A stretch of 64,000 bases of DNA, from NCBI RefSeq assembly GCF_034702125.1, contig NC_085875.1:24764116-24828115 (forward strand). Direction: 5' to 3'. The position numbers and the translations under genes are program-made. Shown here piece by piece: positions 1-13,935 of this stretch. This DNA is from Engraulis encrasicolus (Eukaryota; Chordata; Actinopteri; Clupeiformes; Engraulidae). A model generated the notes under the pieces. That model had not been told where the DNA came from and ran no database searches. It saw nothing but the letters and a program-made list of their open reading frames with translations. Positions within the stretch are counted from its first letter, which is position 1. Every line of letters starts with the position of its first letter.

Positions 1-975
1 TTTAACAAGCTGAGGAAGAGTGTTCTCTTCCAAGATGGTTTTCCTTCATAACAAAACTAATGCTAGTTATGTACAATAGCATTGTTTTACCTAGGGACTT
101 TGTGAAAAATGATGATGGGTGTTACTGACATTTTTCACCAAAACGCCAGCCACACATCCTCCCTACACTCGCATACACTTCCCGACACGCACAGACCCTT
201 ACATTGACACGCAAGCGCACTTGCGCACACACATAGACCCAGACACAATACAGGTCTGTGCCCAGACACCTGTTAGCATCGCCTACACACCTCAGCCAAA
301 CTGTTGCCTTTTACAGCGCCTATCGCGAAAATGCACACATGTAACAAACACACATATTCCTCAGTTAAACATGTACTGATTGGTTTGCTGTATGTCCAAT
401 CAGTATTCTCCTGCAGAGTGTGAGCCCTTCAAAAGGGCAGGGGTTTTCATTTGTGCTAGAGAGGGCCAGGGGAAAGCACGCTTGCTGTGAAGCTGTGCAG
501 AGAAGTAAGTGCAAACGAAGCGCTAATGAAAAAGTTATTGAAAGTCTTTTGTTGTAGTTATATTTGAGTTGCCTGATTGAGACCGGTTTTCTTTTTTGTT
601 TATTCTCAGTTTTTGTTTTCTCTTTTTGTTAAGTCACTTACTGCACTGTAAATAAACTCGCACCCGCTTCACTTTAGTTTTGAGTTGCCTAGTCGTTCTT
701 CTTGCGGTCATCCTGATATGAGAGAGGGGTGGTCAAGCCTCAATCTCACAGACTTTTTCTATTGTTTTCCCTCTTATGTAAGTCGCTTTGAATAAAGGCT
801 AAAACTAATGTCATGTGATGGCATATGTTCTAGTGGCAGGAGAAGGTAGTTAAGCATTGTGAAATGGGCGATCTCATGTCTTTCAGTTTGTTGGGACTGT
901 GAATGAGTGTATTTTAGCTAAGTCTACAGTCAGAACTGTGATGGCTCATTTGTACCATCTCTATTGCTCCTCCAG
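1..975. other. intron or upstream sequence of the SYTL gene, no exon seen
   Basis: Non-coding sequence left of the first recognised SYTL exon. Bases about 120-380 are rich in CA-type codon-like runs that open a meaningless ORF. An AATAAA lies at 651-656, followed by an AT-poor stretch to about 750. No splice-bounded coding segment was recognised. Confidence 0.5.
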
Positions 976-1242
976 GGGGCGCCAAGTCCAACACAGGAGA
1001 GGTACATGTGTGGCTGAAGGAGGCCAAAGACCTGTGTCAACTCAAGTCCCATAACGTGGACTCCTTTGTCAAGTGGTGAGGGAGACTTTGTACTCGATGA
1101 CATCTTCCATTTATTATTGTTTCTTAAAAGGAGCAGTCCACCCTTTTTTGATTTTCACATATTAGCAGAATTTCCCAGCATTATTCATGAATGTGCATAT
1201 CATTTTTACCTCCGCCAAGGAGGTAATGTTTTCGGTTGCGTT

Positions 1243-1285
<43 letters not shown>

Positions 1286-4200
1286 TTGTTTGTTTGTTTG
1301 TTTGTTTGTTTGTCAGCAGCATAACTCAAAAACTAATCAACTGATTTGGATGAAACTTTGTGGAGTTGTTGATAATGACCAAAGGTACAAGTGATTAAAT
1401 TCTGGTGGTGATCCGGAACCGGATTAAAGATTCTGTTAGTAGGATAACTCAAAACCTAATCAACTGATTTGGATGAAACTTTGTGGAGCTGTTAGTAATG
1501 ACCCAAGCAACAATTGATTAAATTCTGGCGATGATCCGGATCACGAACCAGAACGAGGACTTTTCAAAGATTCTTCACCATTCTAGATGCCCCTTAGTGA
1601 CCAAATTGAATTAGAGGGACCCAATTGAATTGCGGGAACAGCACAAAAACAAGGCAGAAAGACTTAGGGTGTAACATGGTCAACTGTATCTAGCAGCTTC
1701 CTTGGCGGAGGTCTGCGCTCTCTGAGTGCTTCTAGTCTCCTCAGTGTTTTCAGTACTCAGATTTATTGGATCAGAATTATTAGCATAGCTTAGCATAATC
1801 ATTGGAAGTAAATGGGCAGCATTAGCATTAGTGGCTTGGTGCTAATTCTGCCCATGCTAAGCTATGCAAATATTTCTGATCCAAGAAATCTGAGTACTGA
1901 AAACACTGAGAAGAAAATCATATGCACATTCATGAATAATGCTTGGACTAATGCTTACAGCAAATATGTGAAAATCAAAAAATGGGTGGACTGTTCCTTT
2001 AAATATAGTTTGGGAGGAGCACGCGAAGTGATTGACAGCTTTGATCCTATTCCTACTTTCTCAAAGATTTAATCCCTCCTACCCATTCACCTGTCGTGCA
2101 CAAAGGCTCTTGAGTTGTCCCACCTCCTCCCCAAACTCATTTCACCAGTGGTCCCACTCTACCATCCCTCTACACACAGTGCAAGCGTATCTCATCCTGC
2201 ATGATCTCTGCTCCAAGCGATACCGGACCATTTCTGAATCAGCTCATTTTACACCTATATTTAAGTTAAATAATTGAGCTTTACCTTTCTCCTGTTCTTC
2301 CAGCCGGGTTCTGAGTATGGCAACACAAATCCTACCTCCTAATAGCCATCATTGAATCTTGTGCAACCAGCGTTTTGCATTGCCATACTCAGAAAACAGC
2401 TGCAAGTACAGGAGAAAGGTGTAGCTCAATTATTTAACTCTAAGGGAGGTGTAAAATGAGCTGATTTTCAGAAATGGTATGGTATTGCTTTAAAGTATCC
2501 TGGGTCCGAGGCCAGCTACCATTTACCAAACATTATTGTCTGTACACCAAGCACTCGGAGGGTGAACTAATGAAATTCAATTTATATCACTCTACAGAGG
2601 ATGTGTGATTCGGAATTAAATACAATCTCATTGAAAGAGTATTAAAGCAGAATATTTTTATTTTCTCAATTCTATAGTAGATGTGGGCTATGTGTTATCA
2701 AATAGGCCCCTAACTCCTTCTTATCTGACCTACTGCAACTGTACTGTTTCAATGTTTTTTTCTTAATGTTGACTTGGCTATTATGGAAACATTCCAAAAG
2801 GACACATTTGTTGCTATAATGATCTCGGTTAATAGTCTGAAACTAAAGATATTACAGTAGTATAACCAACAAATACCTGTCAGTCAGAGCTTTTAAACAT
2901 CCCTCGTTGCACCACATTGATGACCCGTGACCTAGATTCTTCAGCAAGTGGAATGAGATAATAAATTAATGAGACTTTAGCACAATTTCGCAACTCCAGA
3001 AACACTGCATCAAACCCGAATCTCTGACACTTTTGCCTCCTTCAGATAGTGATTGTCCTTGTGAAATTCTTCCAGATTCAATCAGAAACACAGCACTTGT
3101 TGTTCAATATCAAAACCTGATCTCTGGTGCATGTTCCTTCCTTCCTTTCTCCCCTCTGTCCTCTCCTACCTAGTTACATGTTGCCAGACACGAGCAAGAA
3201 GAGTCGGCAGAAGACGCGCGTGGTGAAGAAGTCCCAGAGCCCCGTGTACAACCACGCCATGGTGTTTGACGGCTTCAGGACGGGGGAGGTGCGAGAAGCC
3301 TGCTGTGAGCTCACCGTCTGGGACCACCACAAGCTCTCCAACCAGTTCCTGGGAGGACTGCGCCTCTGCTTGGGCACAGGTACAGTAGCACTCCCTTGCA
3401 CGCAGGAGCGAAGCTATGGGAGGAGGTGGGGGCTATCATCATGTTGACAGGCCATACGGGGGGACCCTATCTGTGTTGTGCCCTGGGGCCCTATGTGCAA
3501 TTGTTCAGCCGCTTGCATCACTGTGTAATATGAGGGGCCTTAACCTTGTTTTGCCCTGGGGCCCTATGTGCAATTGTTCTGCCACTTGCACTACTGTACA
3601 GTCTCGTTTGACCATTCATTCTTTGTATAATTCTGTATGTGCAGTACATCGTGAAATTTCATTATTCTTCAATGTGACCCTGTGATATTTGTAAAGAAAA
3701 AAAGAAACATGTTGCTGTTCTACCCGGTCTAAAAAGTAGACATCAGGACGATCATCAACAGTGAGAAGATGCCAAAGCACTGTGCATTATGACTGCAAAA
3801 TGCAGCGAGCTATTGAAACAGTATTTCGCTATTTGCCATTAACTTTTCATTAACTTTTCAATTCATCTTTCATAAACTGTCACTGACAGATATTTTTGTC
3901 TCACTGCTCCACACAGTATATATTTTCTCTCTTGTGTGGATGATACAGTATTTTGTAAATCCTTGAGATGGTTGTGTGTGAAAATCCCTGGAGATTAGCA
4001 GTTTAATACTCCAACCACCAGCCTGTCGCTGACTTTAGTCACTTACAGTAATTCCTCTGTATTTCTCATCCTCCGTTTGAACTTCAGACAACCTTGGCAT
4101 GCCTACTATAAGATGCGTTGAATCTCAGCTGTGTCATGTAGCCATTGCAGCCATGCTGACTAGATTTTTGTGCTAACAAGCAATTTAACATTGCCTACCC

Positions 4201-4822
4201 AATAAAGTGGACAGTGAGTGTATGTTAGTACACAAGTACGTACTTACTTTTATCTGTTTGTGTGTTACAGTAAACCACAAATGCACCACATGCCTTAGAC
4301 TTAGAGTCTCTGCTCTGGGCCTGCTCAGGATTAGTGTGGTAAATAGTAGTTGCGAAAGAGAAGTCTTTACGTGCTTGAAGGTTGAGAGGGAGGAGTCTAG
4401 TCTTGTTGCCTACTATTTAAATGCTAAACCACATTTGTACCCCCTTTTTTAACCACATTTTCCCCACACATTGCTATTCCCTGCATTGTACTGCACTGTG
4501 TTGCGCAAACCATCTCCGGCTAACCGTATTATTTACAAAGATAGTGCAGCATATACGTAGAAGAATAAAATAGAATGCAGAATAGAGGTCAGAATAGAAT
4601 TGCTTTTGTTTTACGCATCTCTAAAATACTGTTCTTCTCACCATCTCTCCAAAATCTGTTTTTTAATTATTTTCGGTCCCAGGAGAAAGCTACGGCAAGA
4701 AGGTGGACTGGATGGACTCGATGGGTCAGGAGGTGGAGCTCTGGGAGGCCATGCTGTCCAAACCCAACAGCTGGGTGGAGGGAGTGCTGCCCCTACGCTC
4801 CTCTATGACGCCAAGGAAATGA
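976..4822 (+). CDS. synaptotagmin-like protein (Slp family), last three coding exons, C2B domain and C-terminus
   Basis: Three exons are joined by GT-AG introns: 976-1075, 3174-3379 and 4683-4822 (stop TGA 4820-4822). The junctions keep frame: TG+T gives Cys in VKCYMLPD, and G+GA gives Gly in LGTGESYG. About 147 residues are present and the start lies outside the window. The motifs [47 protein letters not shown] and VDWMDS are typical of the second C2 domain of synaptotagmin-like proteins, which act as Rab27 effectors in vesicle tethering and use the C2 domains to bind membrane. The tail [12 protein letters not shown] is the family's usual ending. The paralogue cannot be assigned; SYTL3 is a positional candidate because it is on human 6q, but that is inference. 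The stop region is copied downstream within a CA repeat. Confidence 0.85.
1124..2002. mobile_element. TTAA-flanked foldback MITE (piggyBac-like), interrupted
   Basis: Long inverted arms: the sequence after TTAA at 1124-1127 (AAGGAGCAGTCCACCC) is mirrored before TTAA at 1999-2002 (GGGTGGACTGTTCCTT). The arms continue inward, with 1742-1802 pairing with 1850-1912. TTAA at both ends fits piggyBac-type target duplication. A second element (1207-1733) sits in the left arm. It lies in the intron after SYTL exon 976-1075, starting 48 bp past the donor. Confidence 0.7.
1207..1733. mobile_element. non-autonomous DNA element with CCTCCGCCAAGG ends, nested
   Basis: The ends are inverted (CCTCCGCCAAGG near 1210, CCTTGGCGGAGG near 1700). 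Inside is a TGTC/TGTT microsatellite (about 1247-1312) and an internal tandem duplication (about 1318-1400 and 1441-1520, both reading TAATCAACTGATTTGGATG). It breaks the mirror symmetry of the surrounding MITE, so it inserted later. Target duplication not resolved. Confidence 0.6.
2218..2495. mobile_element. hairpin MITE in SYTL intron
   Basis: Arms of roughly 85 bp are mirrored: ATTTCTGAATCAGCTCATTT near 2230 and AAATGAGCTGATTTTCAGAA near 2455, with TTTCTCCTGT/ACAGGAGAAA nearer the centre. A related half element lies at about 14725-14805. Confidence 0.6.
2496..3173. other. SYTL intron, nothing recognised
   Basis: AT-rich intron sequence ending in a pyrimidine tract and TAG acceptor at 3171-3173. 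Confidence 0.7.
3380..4682. other. SYTL last intron
   Basis: GT donor at 3380 and AG acceptor at 4681-4682. It contains a short tandem duplication (GCCCTGGGGCCCTATGTGCA near 3481 and 3554). No other structure seen. Confidence 0.7.
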
Positions 4823-4823
4823 T

Positions 4824-4915
<92 letters not shown>

Positions 4916-4953
4916 ACGCTCCTCCATGACGTCCAGGAAATGATGCCCCACAA

Positions 4954-5019
<66 letters not shown>

Positions 5020-5062
5020 AAACAAACACACACACTCCTCTATGACGTCCAGGAAATAAAGA
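4790..5062. repeat. CA-repeat array carrying copies of the SYTL stop-codon region
   Basis: The end of the coding exon (CTCCTCTATGACGCCAAGGA, about 4799-4818) recurs at about 4919-4938 as CTCCTCCATGACGTCCAGGA and at about 5035-5054 as CTCCTCTATGACGTCCAGGA. The copies are separated by pure (AC)n tracts of about 85 bp (4826-4911) and 60 bp (4957-5018). The copies therefore form a compound minisatellite that begins inside the coding exon and spans the 3' UTR. Confidence 0.85.
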
Positions 5063-5480
5063 CCACCTAGCTAAGAAGAGCACAAGACTGAAGGAAATAT
5101 CTATCACCTCACAAGAAGAGCACAAGAGCTAAGGTCATAATTTATTATACCAACTCCCAGGAAATGAAGACCACCTCCATAAGATGAGTTAGGGTGAAAA
5201 GAATTGTGCACAGCCCCGGTCAAGGTGCAGGACAATGACTGATTCAAATTCTGATTCCTAGAAGTTTGCACACTTGAAATTATTTTGTTACTTTTATGGT
5301 ATTTCATGGCAGGACAATGTTTGAACCGTGGGCCCTTCTATATTCTGAAAGAAAAACTCACTGTCAAAATGTTGTCCTCCCATGGAATAAACAACAAATT
5401 GATTTCAAGTGCTCAGTAAGAACAGCACAAGACTGAAGGTCATACTACGACCTCAGTAAGAAGGACAAGATATTGAAGGT
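5063..5480. repeat. degenerate short tandem repeat downstream of SYTL
   Basis: Variants of AAGAAGAGCACAAGACTGAAGG recur near 5072, 5112, 5418 and 5459, several followed by TCATA. They look like decayed units in the SYTL 3' flank. Confidence 0.5.
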
Positions 5481-7260
<1,780 letters not shown>

Positions 7261-7551
7261 GTTGCGCCAGGTGGCGATATATTTCCCATGTGATGCTCAC
7301 ATTCCTTCACATCTTCTGAGGGGAGAAAAAAAGAGGATGAATCAAAGCACGGAGTCATGCAGGCTGGATGAGGAATCAGATGACCTCAAACTTTGCCGAA
7401 GAATCACACGAAGAAAGCAGGGGGAAGATGCCAATTTGGAGATATAACAGTTTGTTGAAGACATACAACATTGGGTTTAAAAGTCACTCCATGCCTTCAC
7501 CTAAATTGTATGTGGATGTTTTCAAGCGCGAGGACTGACGAAACGTTTCTG
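7261..7551 (+). other. candidate 5' UTR exon of the connexin gene
   Basis: A strong donor (CTG|GTAAGTACC, exon end 7551) precedes an intron that would end at the pyrimidine-rich acceptor TGTGTGTACAG (8150-8151), 16 bp before the connexin ATG. Vertebrate GJA1 genes usually have a non-coding first exon and one coding exon. The left boundary is a guess. Confidence 0.35.
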
Positions 7552-8167
7552 GTAAGTACCACCAAAGTTTCTTAGGAACAGCAGTTAATTTTGTGTTGTT
7601 CACTTTGCCTACCAGCCTGCTCTAAAACAATTTGTGAAGCGTCTAAGCTAACGACGTGAGCGGGAGTTCTAAAAAAAAAGCTTGCCTCTGACTTAAATGC
7701 AATCATTGAAAATTTGGACTGGACATTTTAACCTTTGAACTTGCTATATGTTCCCACTTTGTTTTCGTTAACGTTTCGCTGCCGTTTACAGTGTAGCCTA
7801 TACATTCATGTTATCATTATTTATCTAGTGTTTGGGACTATTCCTTCTGGGTTGTGGGGCAGACGCTGGCTGGCGGAAACATCTGGATGGCACATTTTAA
7901 CTCCCAGTCCCAGACAGCGCTAAGGCTCGAGTAGTAAGCTGTGTAAAGTTAGCACAAATGTCCATTTAACTTAACCTACTGGTGATATTTTTAGGCATTT
8001 GGCCACTGCATGAAATTAAGAAACAAAACTTCATTTCATGATGTCCTTAAGATGAAGAAAGATTGGGTAACGGTTCCGTGGATATGTAAGAGCGCAAAGC
8101 ATTTGTCCTGTCCTATAGACCTTTAATTTACTTCTCTTCCTGTGTGTACAGAGCAACCGTTTTCATC

Positions 8168-9325
8168 ATGGGCGACTGGAGTGCTTTAGGGAAACTCCTT
8201 GACAAGGTCCAGGCGTACTCCACAGCGGGAGGTAAAGTCTGGCTTTCTGTGCTCTTCATCTTCCGGATACTCGTTCTGGGAACAGCGGTGGAATCGGCTT
8301 GGGGCGACGAGCAGTCGGCCTTCAAGTGCAACACGCTTCAGCCCGGCTGCGAGAACGTCTGCTATGACGACTCATTTCCCATCTCGCACGTGCGCTTTTG
8401 GGTGTTGCAGATCATCTTCGTTTCCATGCCAACGCTACTCTACCTCAGCCACGTCCTCTACCTCATCAACAAGGAGGAGAAACTCCTAAAGAAAGAGGAC
8501 AACCTGAAGGCAATCAGGAACCAAGGCGGAGACGTGGACGCACTGCTTCAGAAAATTCAACAGAGGAAGTTTAAGTATGGCCTTGAGGTGCACGGAAAGA
8601 TTAAAATGAGAGGGGGACTCCTTTACACTTACATTGTGAGCATCATCCTCAAGTCTGTTTTCGAAGTCGCTTTCTTAGTGATCCAGTGGTATCTTTACGG
8701 ATTCCGCCTCAGTGCGGTCTACACCTGTGAGCGATTCCCCTGCCCCCACAAGATAGACTGCTTCCTCTCAAGGCCTACAGAGAAGACCATCTTCATCATG
8801 TTCATGTTGGTGGTTTCGCTCGTGTCGCTCGGCCTCAATGTCATCGAGTTCTTCTACGTCCTGTTCAAGAGGATGAAAGACCAGGCCAAGGAGAGGGCCG
8901 TGACTCAGCTCCAGCGCAGCAGCAGCAGCCACCACCACCACCACCTGAAGCCACCGAGCATGAACGAGATGCCGCCTCCCTCCAGCTACGTCTACTACAA
9001 CGACTGCTCAGCGCCCCCCATGGCCATGGACAACCACCTGGAGTACAACCTCAACCAGGCGTCGGTGGACAAAAACAACTCCTGCGAGATCTACACCAAG
9101 CAGGCCAACGCTCAGAACTGGTCCAACTACAGCACGGAGCAGAACCAGCTGGGGCAGCAGAACAAGGTGCCCACGTACCCGTCCTGCCCGACCCAGGACT
9201 TCCAGCACCACTACACGGAGAAGGTGGCGCCGGGTAAAGACCTGCCGGGCCTCCTGAAGCAGCTGGACCAGCGACCTAGCAGCCGGGCGAGCAGTCGAGC
9301 GCGGCCAGATGATCTTGACATCTAG
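8168..9325 (+). CDS. gja1: connexin 43-type gap junction alpha protein
   Basis: Intact single coding exon of 385 residues. The start is the ATG of [14 protein letters not shown], the family N-terminus; the upstream in-frame bases to 8144 are splice acceptor and UTR. Six of these subunits form a hemichannel, and two hemichannels dock into a gap junction passing ions and small metabolites. Four membrane segments are seen. Extracellular loop cysteines follow connexin rules: C54, C61, C65 (CX6CX3C) and C187, C192, C198 (CX4CX5C). SRPTEKTIF and the tail [15 protein letters not shown] match Cx43, including a C-terminal PDZ-type end for ZO-1. The cytoplasmic tail is diverged and has a Ser/His run ([10 protein letters not shown]) at about residues 250-259. 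Teleosts carry two gja1 copies (Cx43 and Cx40.8 types); which one this is cannot be settled here. Confidence 0.95.
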   Translation: MGDWSALGKLLDKVQAYSTAGGKVWLSVLFIFRILVLGTAVESAWGDEQSAFKCNTLQPGCENVCYDDSFPISHVRFWVLQIIFVSMPTLLYLSHVLYLINKEEKLLKKEDNLKAIRNQGGDVDALLQKIQQRKFKYGLEVHGKIKMRGGLLYTYIVSIILKSVFEVAFLVIQWYLYGFRLSAVYTCERFPCPHKIDCFLSRPTEKTIFIMFMLVVSLVSLGLNVIEFFYVLFKRMKDQAKERAVTQLQRSSSSHHHHHLKPPSMNEMPPPSSYVYYNDCSAPPMAMDNHLEYNLNQASVDKNNSCEIYTKQANAQNWSNYSTEQNQLGQQNKVPTYPSCPTQDFQHHYTEKVAPGKDLPGLLKQLDQRPSSRASSRARPDDLDI

Positions 9326-9379
9326 CCGGAGATCCCAGACATGGGGGTGCAATGGGACAGCATCATGTGAACGTCACGT

Positions 9380-9433
<54 letters not shown>

Positions 9434-9800
9434 ACAGAGGCAGCACAAACCGGGTGAAGAAAGCAAAAGTAGTCTACCTGCTATGTAATGATTCCTTTCC
9501 TTTGTGCTCCAAGCACAACTGCCTAAGTAGGTCAATCTACCTAGCCAAAGACTTGTTCTTATTGGGATGTTGTTACTACAACTCAGTGAACTGGCTGAAA
9601 GAAATGTGTAGCAGGATATTTGTTTTTTTTTTCTTTTTCTACATTTACCTGGGATGTGTGCCTTTGGGTCCGCTCCACACTACTGGCGAGCCTAAAAGCC
9701 TAGGCCTTGGCCTGTGCCTAGGTAGCCTACCAGGCGATGCCATTTTACTCTTCACAGATGTGAAGTGATGTGCCAAAAAACTCTTCAGCTACATTCCAGT

Positions 9801-9839
<39 letters not shown>

Positions 9840-10560
9840 GAGTGGACGAGAGAGTGAGAACAAGAGAGAGACTCAGGCGAGCCTGTTAGAATGCAAAATA
9901 AGCACTAGGTGCCTTGAATTCTTGTCTACAGTACAGTACCACTCGTGCCAGTAAATTCAAGTGCTGTTTTTGCAGTCACTTTGTGCTACGCTATGGTTTA
10001 CCAAGTGCCTTTTTAGAGTGTGAATGATGCACGAGTGACAAAACAATTATGATTTACAACTTGTTTGTTTCTTGCCTTGGTTTTTGTCGACCTCAGGCGA
10101 GCATTCTTCTTTTCTTTTATGATGTCAAGAGCTGTAATATATATTGCTGGAAAGTCGTGAGCTAGTTTCTCAAAAGAAAAAGTGCTAGTACACAGATGCA
10201 AGAGTGGATGATGTTATACTATGTGTGTAAATATTGTTTAAGAGGTGGATAAACTGCATCCCTGAACGTTTTAGGTTTGTTAAAACTCTGGGTAACTTTT
10301 TAAGGGGCCCTCAATGACAGTGCACTTACTCATTTGATGCAGTGGAATAACTGGTGTGATAACTATTACTGTGATAGCTATTACATCATATATATATTTG
10401 TGTATCTATATACCATAATGACAATTGTGACCATAATGTACTATGAAGTGGTTTTATAACACTTTGCCAAAGTGATGAATTCTTCCACGGAGGCAAAGGG
10501 CTTAACTGAACCTCAAGGCACCTTTGGTATGTAGATACACAAAATAAACCCTGTGTAAAC
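9326..10560 (+). other. probable 3' UTR of gja1
   Basis: Sequence from the stop to the first clear poly(A) signal. It holds a (GT)n tract (about 9382-9431) and a (GA)n tract (about 9803-9838). Length is plausible for the long UTR of this family. Confidence 0.5.
10543..10548 (+). terminator. candidate gja1 poly(A) signal AATAAA
   Basis: Canonical AATAAA about 1.2 kb past the connexin stop. Another AATAAA follows near 10645, so the true end is uncertain. Confidence 0.4.
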
Positions 10561-12047
10561 AGTTGTACTTACATGTTAGTACACCACTTAGTTATTTCAC
10601 TGCACCTATTGGGTGAGTACACTGTAATTAAAGGCCCCTTAAAATAAAGTGTTACCAAACTCGGTTTACTGCCCTCCGTGGACTGTGTCTAAAATGCACA
10701 CTCATTCACTTCAGCGCCCTTTTGATTTTTTAAAACTGAAGTTGGGTTGTTTTGAATGACTCGACATGTTCTCAACGTTGGCATTGTTATTATAACAGGT
10801 ATGGTACGTGTTTGTTTTGTTAACAGCAATGTTTGCACTGATGTTGATGTTTTTTTTTTTATCTAATATTTTATATAAAGAGTTTACATGTGACAAGACA
10901 TTTGGCAAGATCTCTGCCTGTTAGTGAATGCTAAAGGGTGTTCAGGGGTGTCTGTGCACATCAGCCTTTGGCCCGAGTTCTGTTCATTGCTTTACTCCAA
11001 AAGCTGCGCTCGTCAGCGAGGCACAGGAATTAAGAGATTTTGAAGTCCTATTTACCTAAATTAAAGTTGGTTAAACATGGCGCGTCTTATTTGAAACATT
11101 TGTGACAAATTGTTTGTGTACGGGAATGATGAATTCTAAGCCTTTTCATCGTCTGAAAATTAAATGAGGTAATGGGATTCAAATAGTTACCCCCTTCTCT
11201 CCCTCAGATTTTCCTATTTATCCAGTGCTAAATGAAAACATATGTTTGAAAAGAAAAAAAGAAAAGAAAAAAAAACACACACAGACAGAGTGGCAGATGT
11301 GGGTGGGTAAAACTAAAGCAGACTCTCTGCTGTGCTGCGTGTGCGTTCCGGTTCCGAGTCCGACCCAAAAAGAACTATCCAGACAGGGTCCGTTACAGGT
11401 TTGTTACATAACTGGACCTTGCACAACATTAAAAAAGTGAAGAAAAAAAGCATAACAAATAATTATTGTTGACGTTAGTAGATGAACTGGTACAGAAGTC
11501 AGACACAGGCTGTGGTGTGGACTTGTGTAAGCGGAAGAGAGAAAGGGAGTATGAGAGTACTGGAGAGACGGAGGGTTTGGGTTTAAGATACTGCAGTCAT
11601 ACCCAAAAGGGTGGGTCTACATACTGTACTGCATGAGAAAAAGACGCAGATGGAAAATATGTGGCATATTGTATGAATCTGGTTTTCAGACCACACATAA
11701 CACTCAGCACACAGCAGCAGCAGCACACACACTACTCATGGGCCAGCCCTGGCTCTCTCCCCTGTGGAAACTTACTGGTGTGTGTGTGTGTGTGTTTCTT
11801 TTTTTTTCTCCTCTGGCTCTTTTTTTTCCAACCTCATGTTTCCGTCTGTAAAGACAAAACGTTAGGTCAGATGTAGAGTAAAGAGTAACCACATAAAGCT
11901 CTCCAATGTACCAAAAATGTAGTAAAAATAAATCTTAAAATAGCATACAGTATGTAGCCTACATGAAATATAAAACGCTAGAAAATAGTTACAAAGAAAA
12001 GACAAGAGGACCTTAACAATAAAAAGAGGATACATTGCTCCACTGCT
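10561..12047. other. gene-poor stretch
   Basis: AT-rich with homopolymer A and T runs. No splice-bounded coding segment or known repeat recognised. Confidence 0.5.
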
Positions 12048-12414
12048 TTAAAGGTACACTGTGCAGGAAATGGTCAAAAAAGGTACTGCAACTATGCTGC
12101 TCATTGAAACTGGGCTGCCTATTGCCAAATTGTATCTTTACATGAAAGTTTACTAAGTAATAAACAAATATTTTCTAGTATGGTCCAAGTACAGTCATTT
12201 TTGCAGCTAAAAATGGCTATTTCTGGAAATTCAAAATGGCAGACCATGGAGAAGATCACCCTATTAATGTATGAAAACGAATTTTTTTCCAGTCATAATG
12301 AATACTTGGAATTTGATGGTGGTGGTAAGTATTCATGAAAAAGGTAACATTAGTGAATGGGCAGCATGAGTTCTGGAAATAAACAACTACAAATCTCACA
12401 CAGTGTCCCTTTAA
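12048..12414. mobile_element. TTAA-flanked MITE (piggyBac-like)
   Basis: Begins TTAAAGGTACACTGTG and ends CACAGTGTCCCTTTAA, an inverted pair with TTAA at each end. No ORF. Confidence 0.75.
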
Positions 12415-12826
12415 ATGGGAACTTCTACCAATTTCAATATACTGTTGTATTGCTCAAGCTACCCTTGACTTGTCAGTACCCGGTGATGCTGCCGTTTTCG
12501 GCTCAGCCCTTTCCGAGATCTGAGCTATCCTAATGGGGGCTGACTTTCTTTACATTAAAAACCTTCTTAACAAAGGCCTACTCCAAATATTATATCACTA
12601 TTGTTGTATCGCTGTTTGCTAGTTGTCTGCTGCTGTTGCATAACCTTTTGGATGTTATTGGGAATAAATCAAGATGTTTTTTTGAAATGTAAACAAACCG
12701 CCTCCATTACAATGACCAGAGTATCGGAAAAGGCTGAAGAAAAAAAAATCTCAGGTACTGACATGTCCAGGGTAGTGTGGGCATTACAACTGGATGTCAA
12801 AATTGGCAGAAGTTATCCTCTAACAA
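12411..12826. mobile_element. second TTAA-type MITE, same family as 23541-23960
   Basis: Shares its left TTAA with the preceding element. The body (CTTGTCAGTACCCGGTGATG, TTTTGAAATGTAAACAAA and others) matches the copy at 23541-23960 almost throughout. Its right TTAA is no longer visible. Confidence 0.7.
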
Positions 12827-13935
12827 ACTCCTTAATAGGCAATGAAAATGTCTATCGAGTTTTGTCTGAGTTGCAGAAGACTTTGTCTATAGGATCCTGA
12901 TCTGATACTACACCAGAACAGGCTAACTCCTGTGTGAAGCAGAAATGTTGCTTCCTCCTTTAGTTTAGTAGGTTACTTGCCAATTTGTGGAGTGCCCGGT
13001 TTTCATTACCGATTTGGTTTTTTTTTGTTTGTTTTTTTACTGACCTGCCTTCAACTGAACTTTCCCTCTAAAAGAAAATTGTGTCAACTTAGTAAGGCAA
13101 ATTGATGTACAATATTAAGTTAACTTATTTTCAGGGAAGGTAGAGAATTACACAGAAGAATCCTTCAGGTTGACTCAACTTGAAGTCAAAGTAGACAACA
13201 TTTTCAAGTTTTAGTCACCGTCATGAGTCAGTGAATGTTTAAATGAGTCCAAATGAAGACTCCTGACCGCTTCTGTGGTGTGATGTGAAATCTGGACTGA
13301 CAGTACGACAGAAGCATCATGAAAATGTGACTCTACATAAGTTACTTCAGGAAAAATTAGCATGTTTGTATCGACTGCTGGCAGCATGGACCTTTTTATA
13401 ACAGTTACATTTTCAAGCACGTTTCTTGGCAGGCGCCTCAGTTCGAACTGCCGAGCACAGCTTTAAAAAAAAGTATATTAAAAAAAAATCACACACAGTC
13501 CACATTCTAACCGCCCCCATCCCTACCCCCAAACATGGCACACATTTAATACAAATTCTTGCGACCGTCAATAACTTCAAAACTATATGAACCAAACTGT
13601 TACAGGGCTACTAAATCAATCTAATTCCTTTGCTATATCTTGAGTTAAAGTTGTAGTAAAACAGAAGAGCCTGTGTGTGCCAACATGTAAATAAACAGTG
13701 TATAGTAACCATAGTACAGCACACAAACAGAGAGGTTCCAGCTTCACACAAACATGACAGCGGATGTTTTGATTTGTGTTAAAATTAGACCGTTGGCCAA
13801 GGTCACATCCTCTATCCTTACAGATGGGAAAGCGTTTGCTGTAGGGGCCTCTTGGAGCCCTGCCTGTCCATCCGTTAGACTAAGGGCGTAGCCAAAATGT
13901 TCAGTTGTTACAAAGTTGCTGTGCTGACCGCTTTG
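12827..13935. other. gene-poor stretch
   Basis: AT-rich, with short T and A runs. Nothing recognised on either strand. Confidence 0.5.

Noticed and set aside
119..379. Open frame of 86 codons, Thr/His-rich
   Set aside because: Low-complexity CA-rich sequence with no family resemblance and no splice context.
117..750. Possible solo LTR (AATAAA at 651, TG near 119, CA near 750)
   Set aside because: No matching short target duplication and no paired copy or primer site; the ends are arbitrary.
8199..8489. Alternative frames overlapping the connexin exon
   Set aside because: Shadows of the GC-rich gja1 reading frame.
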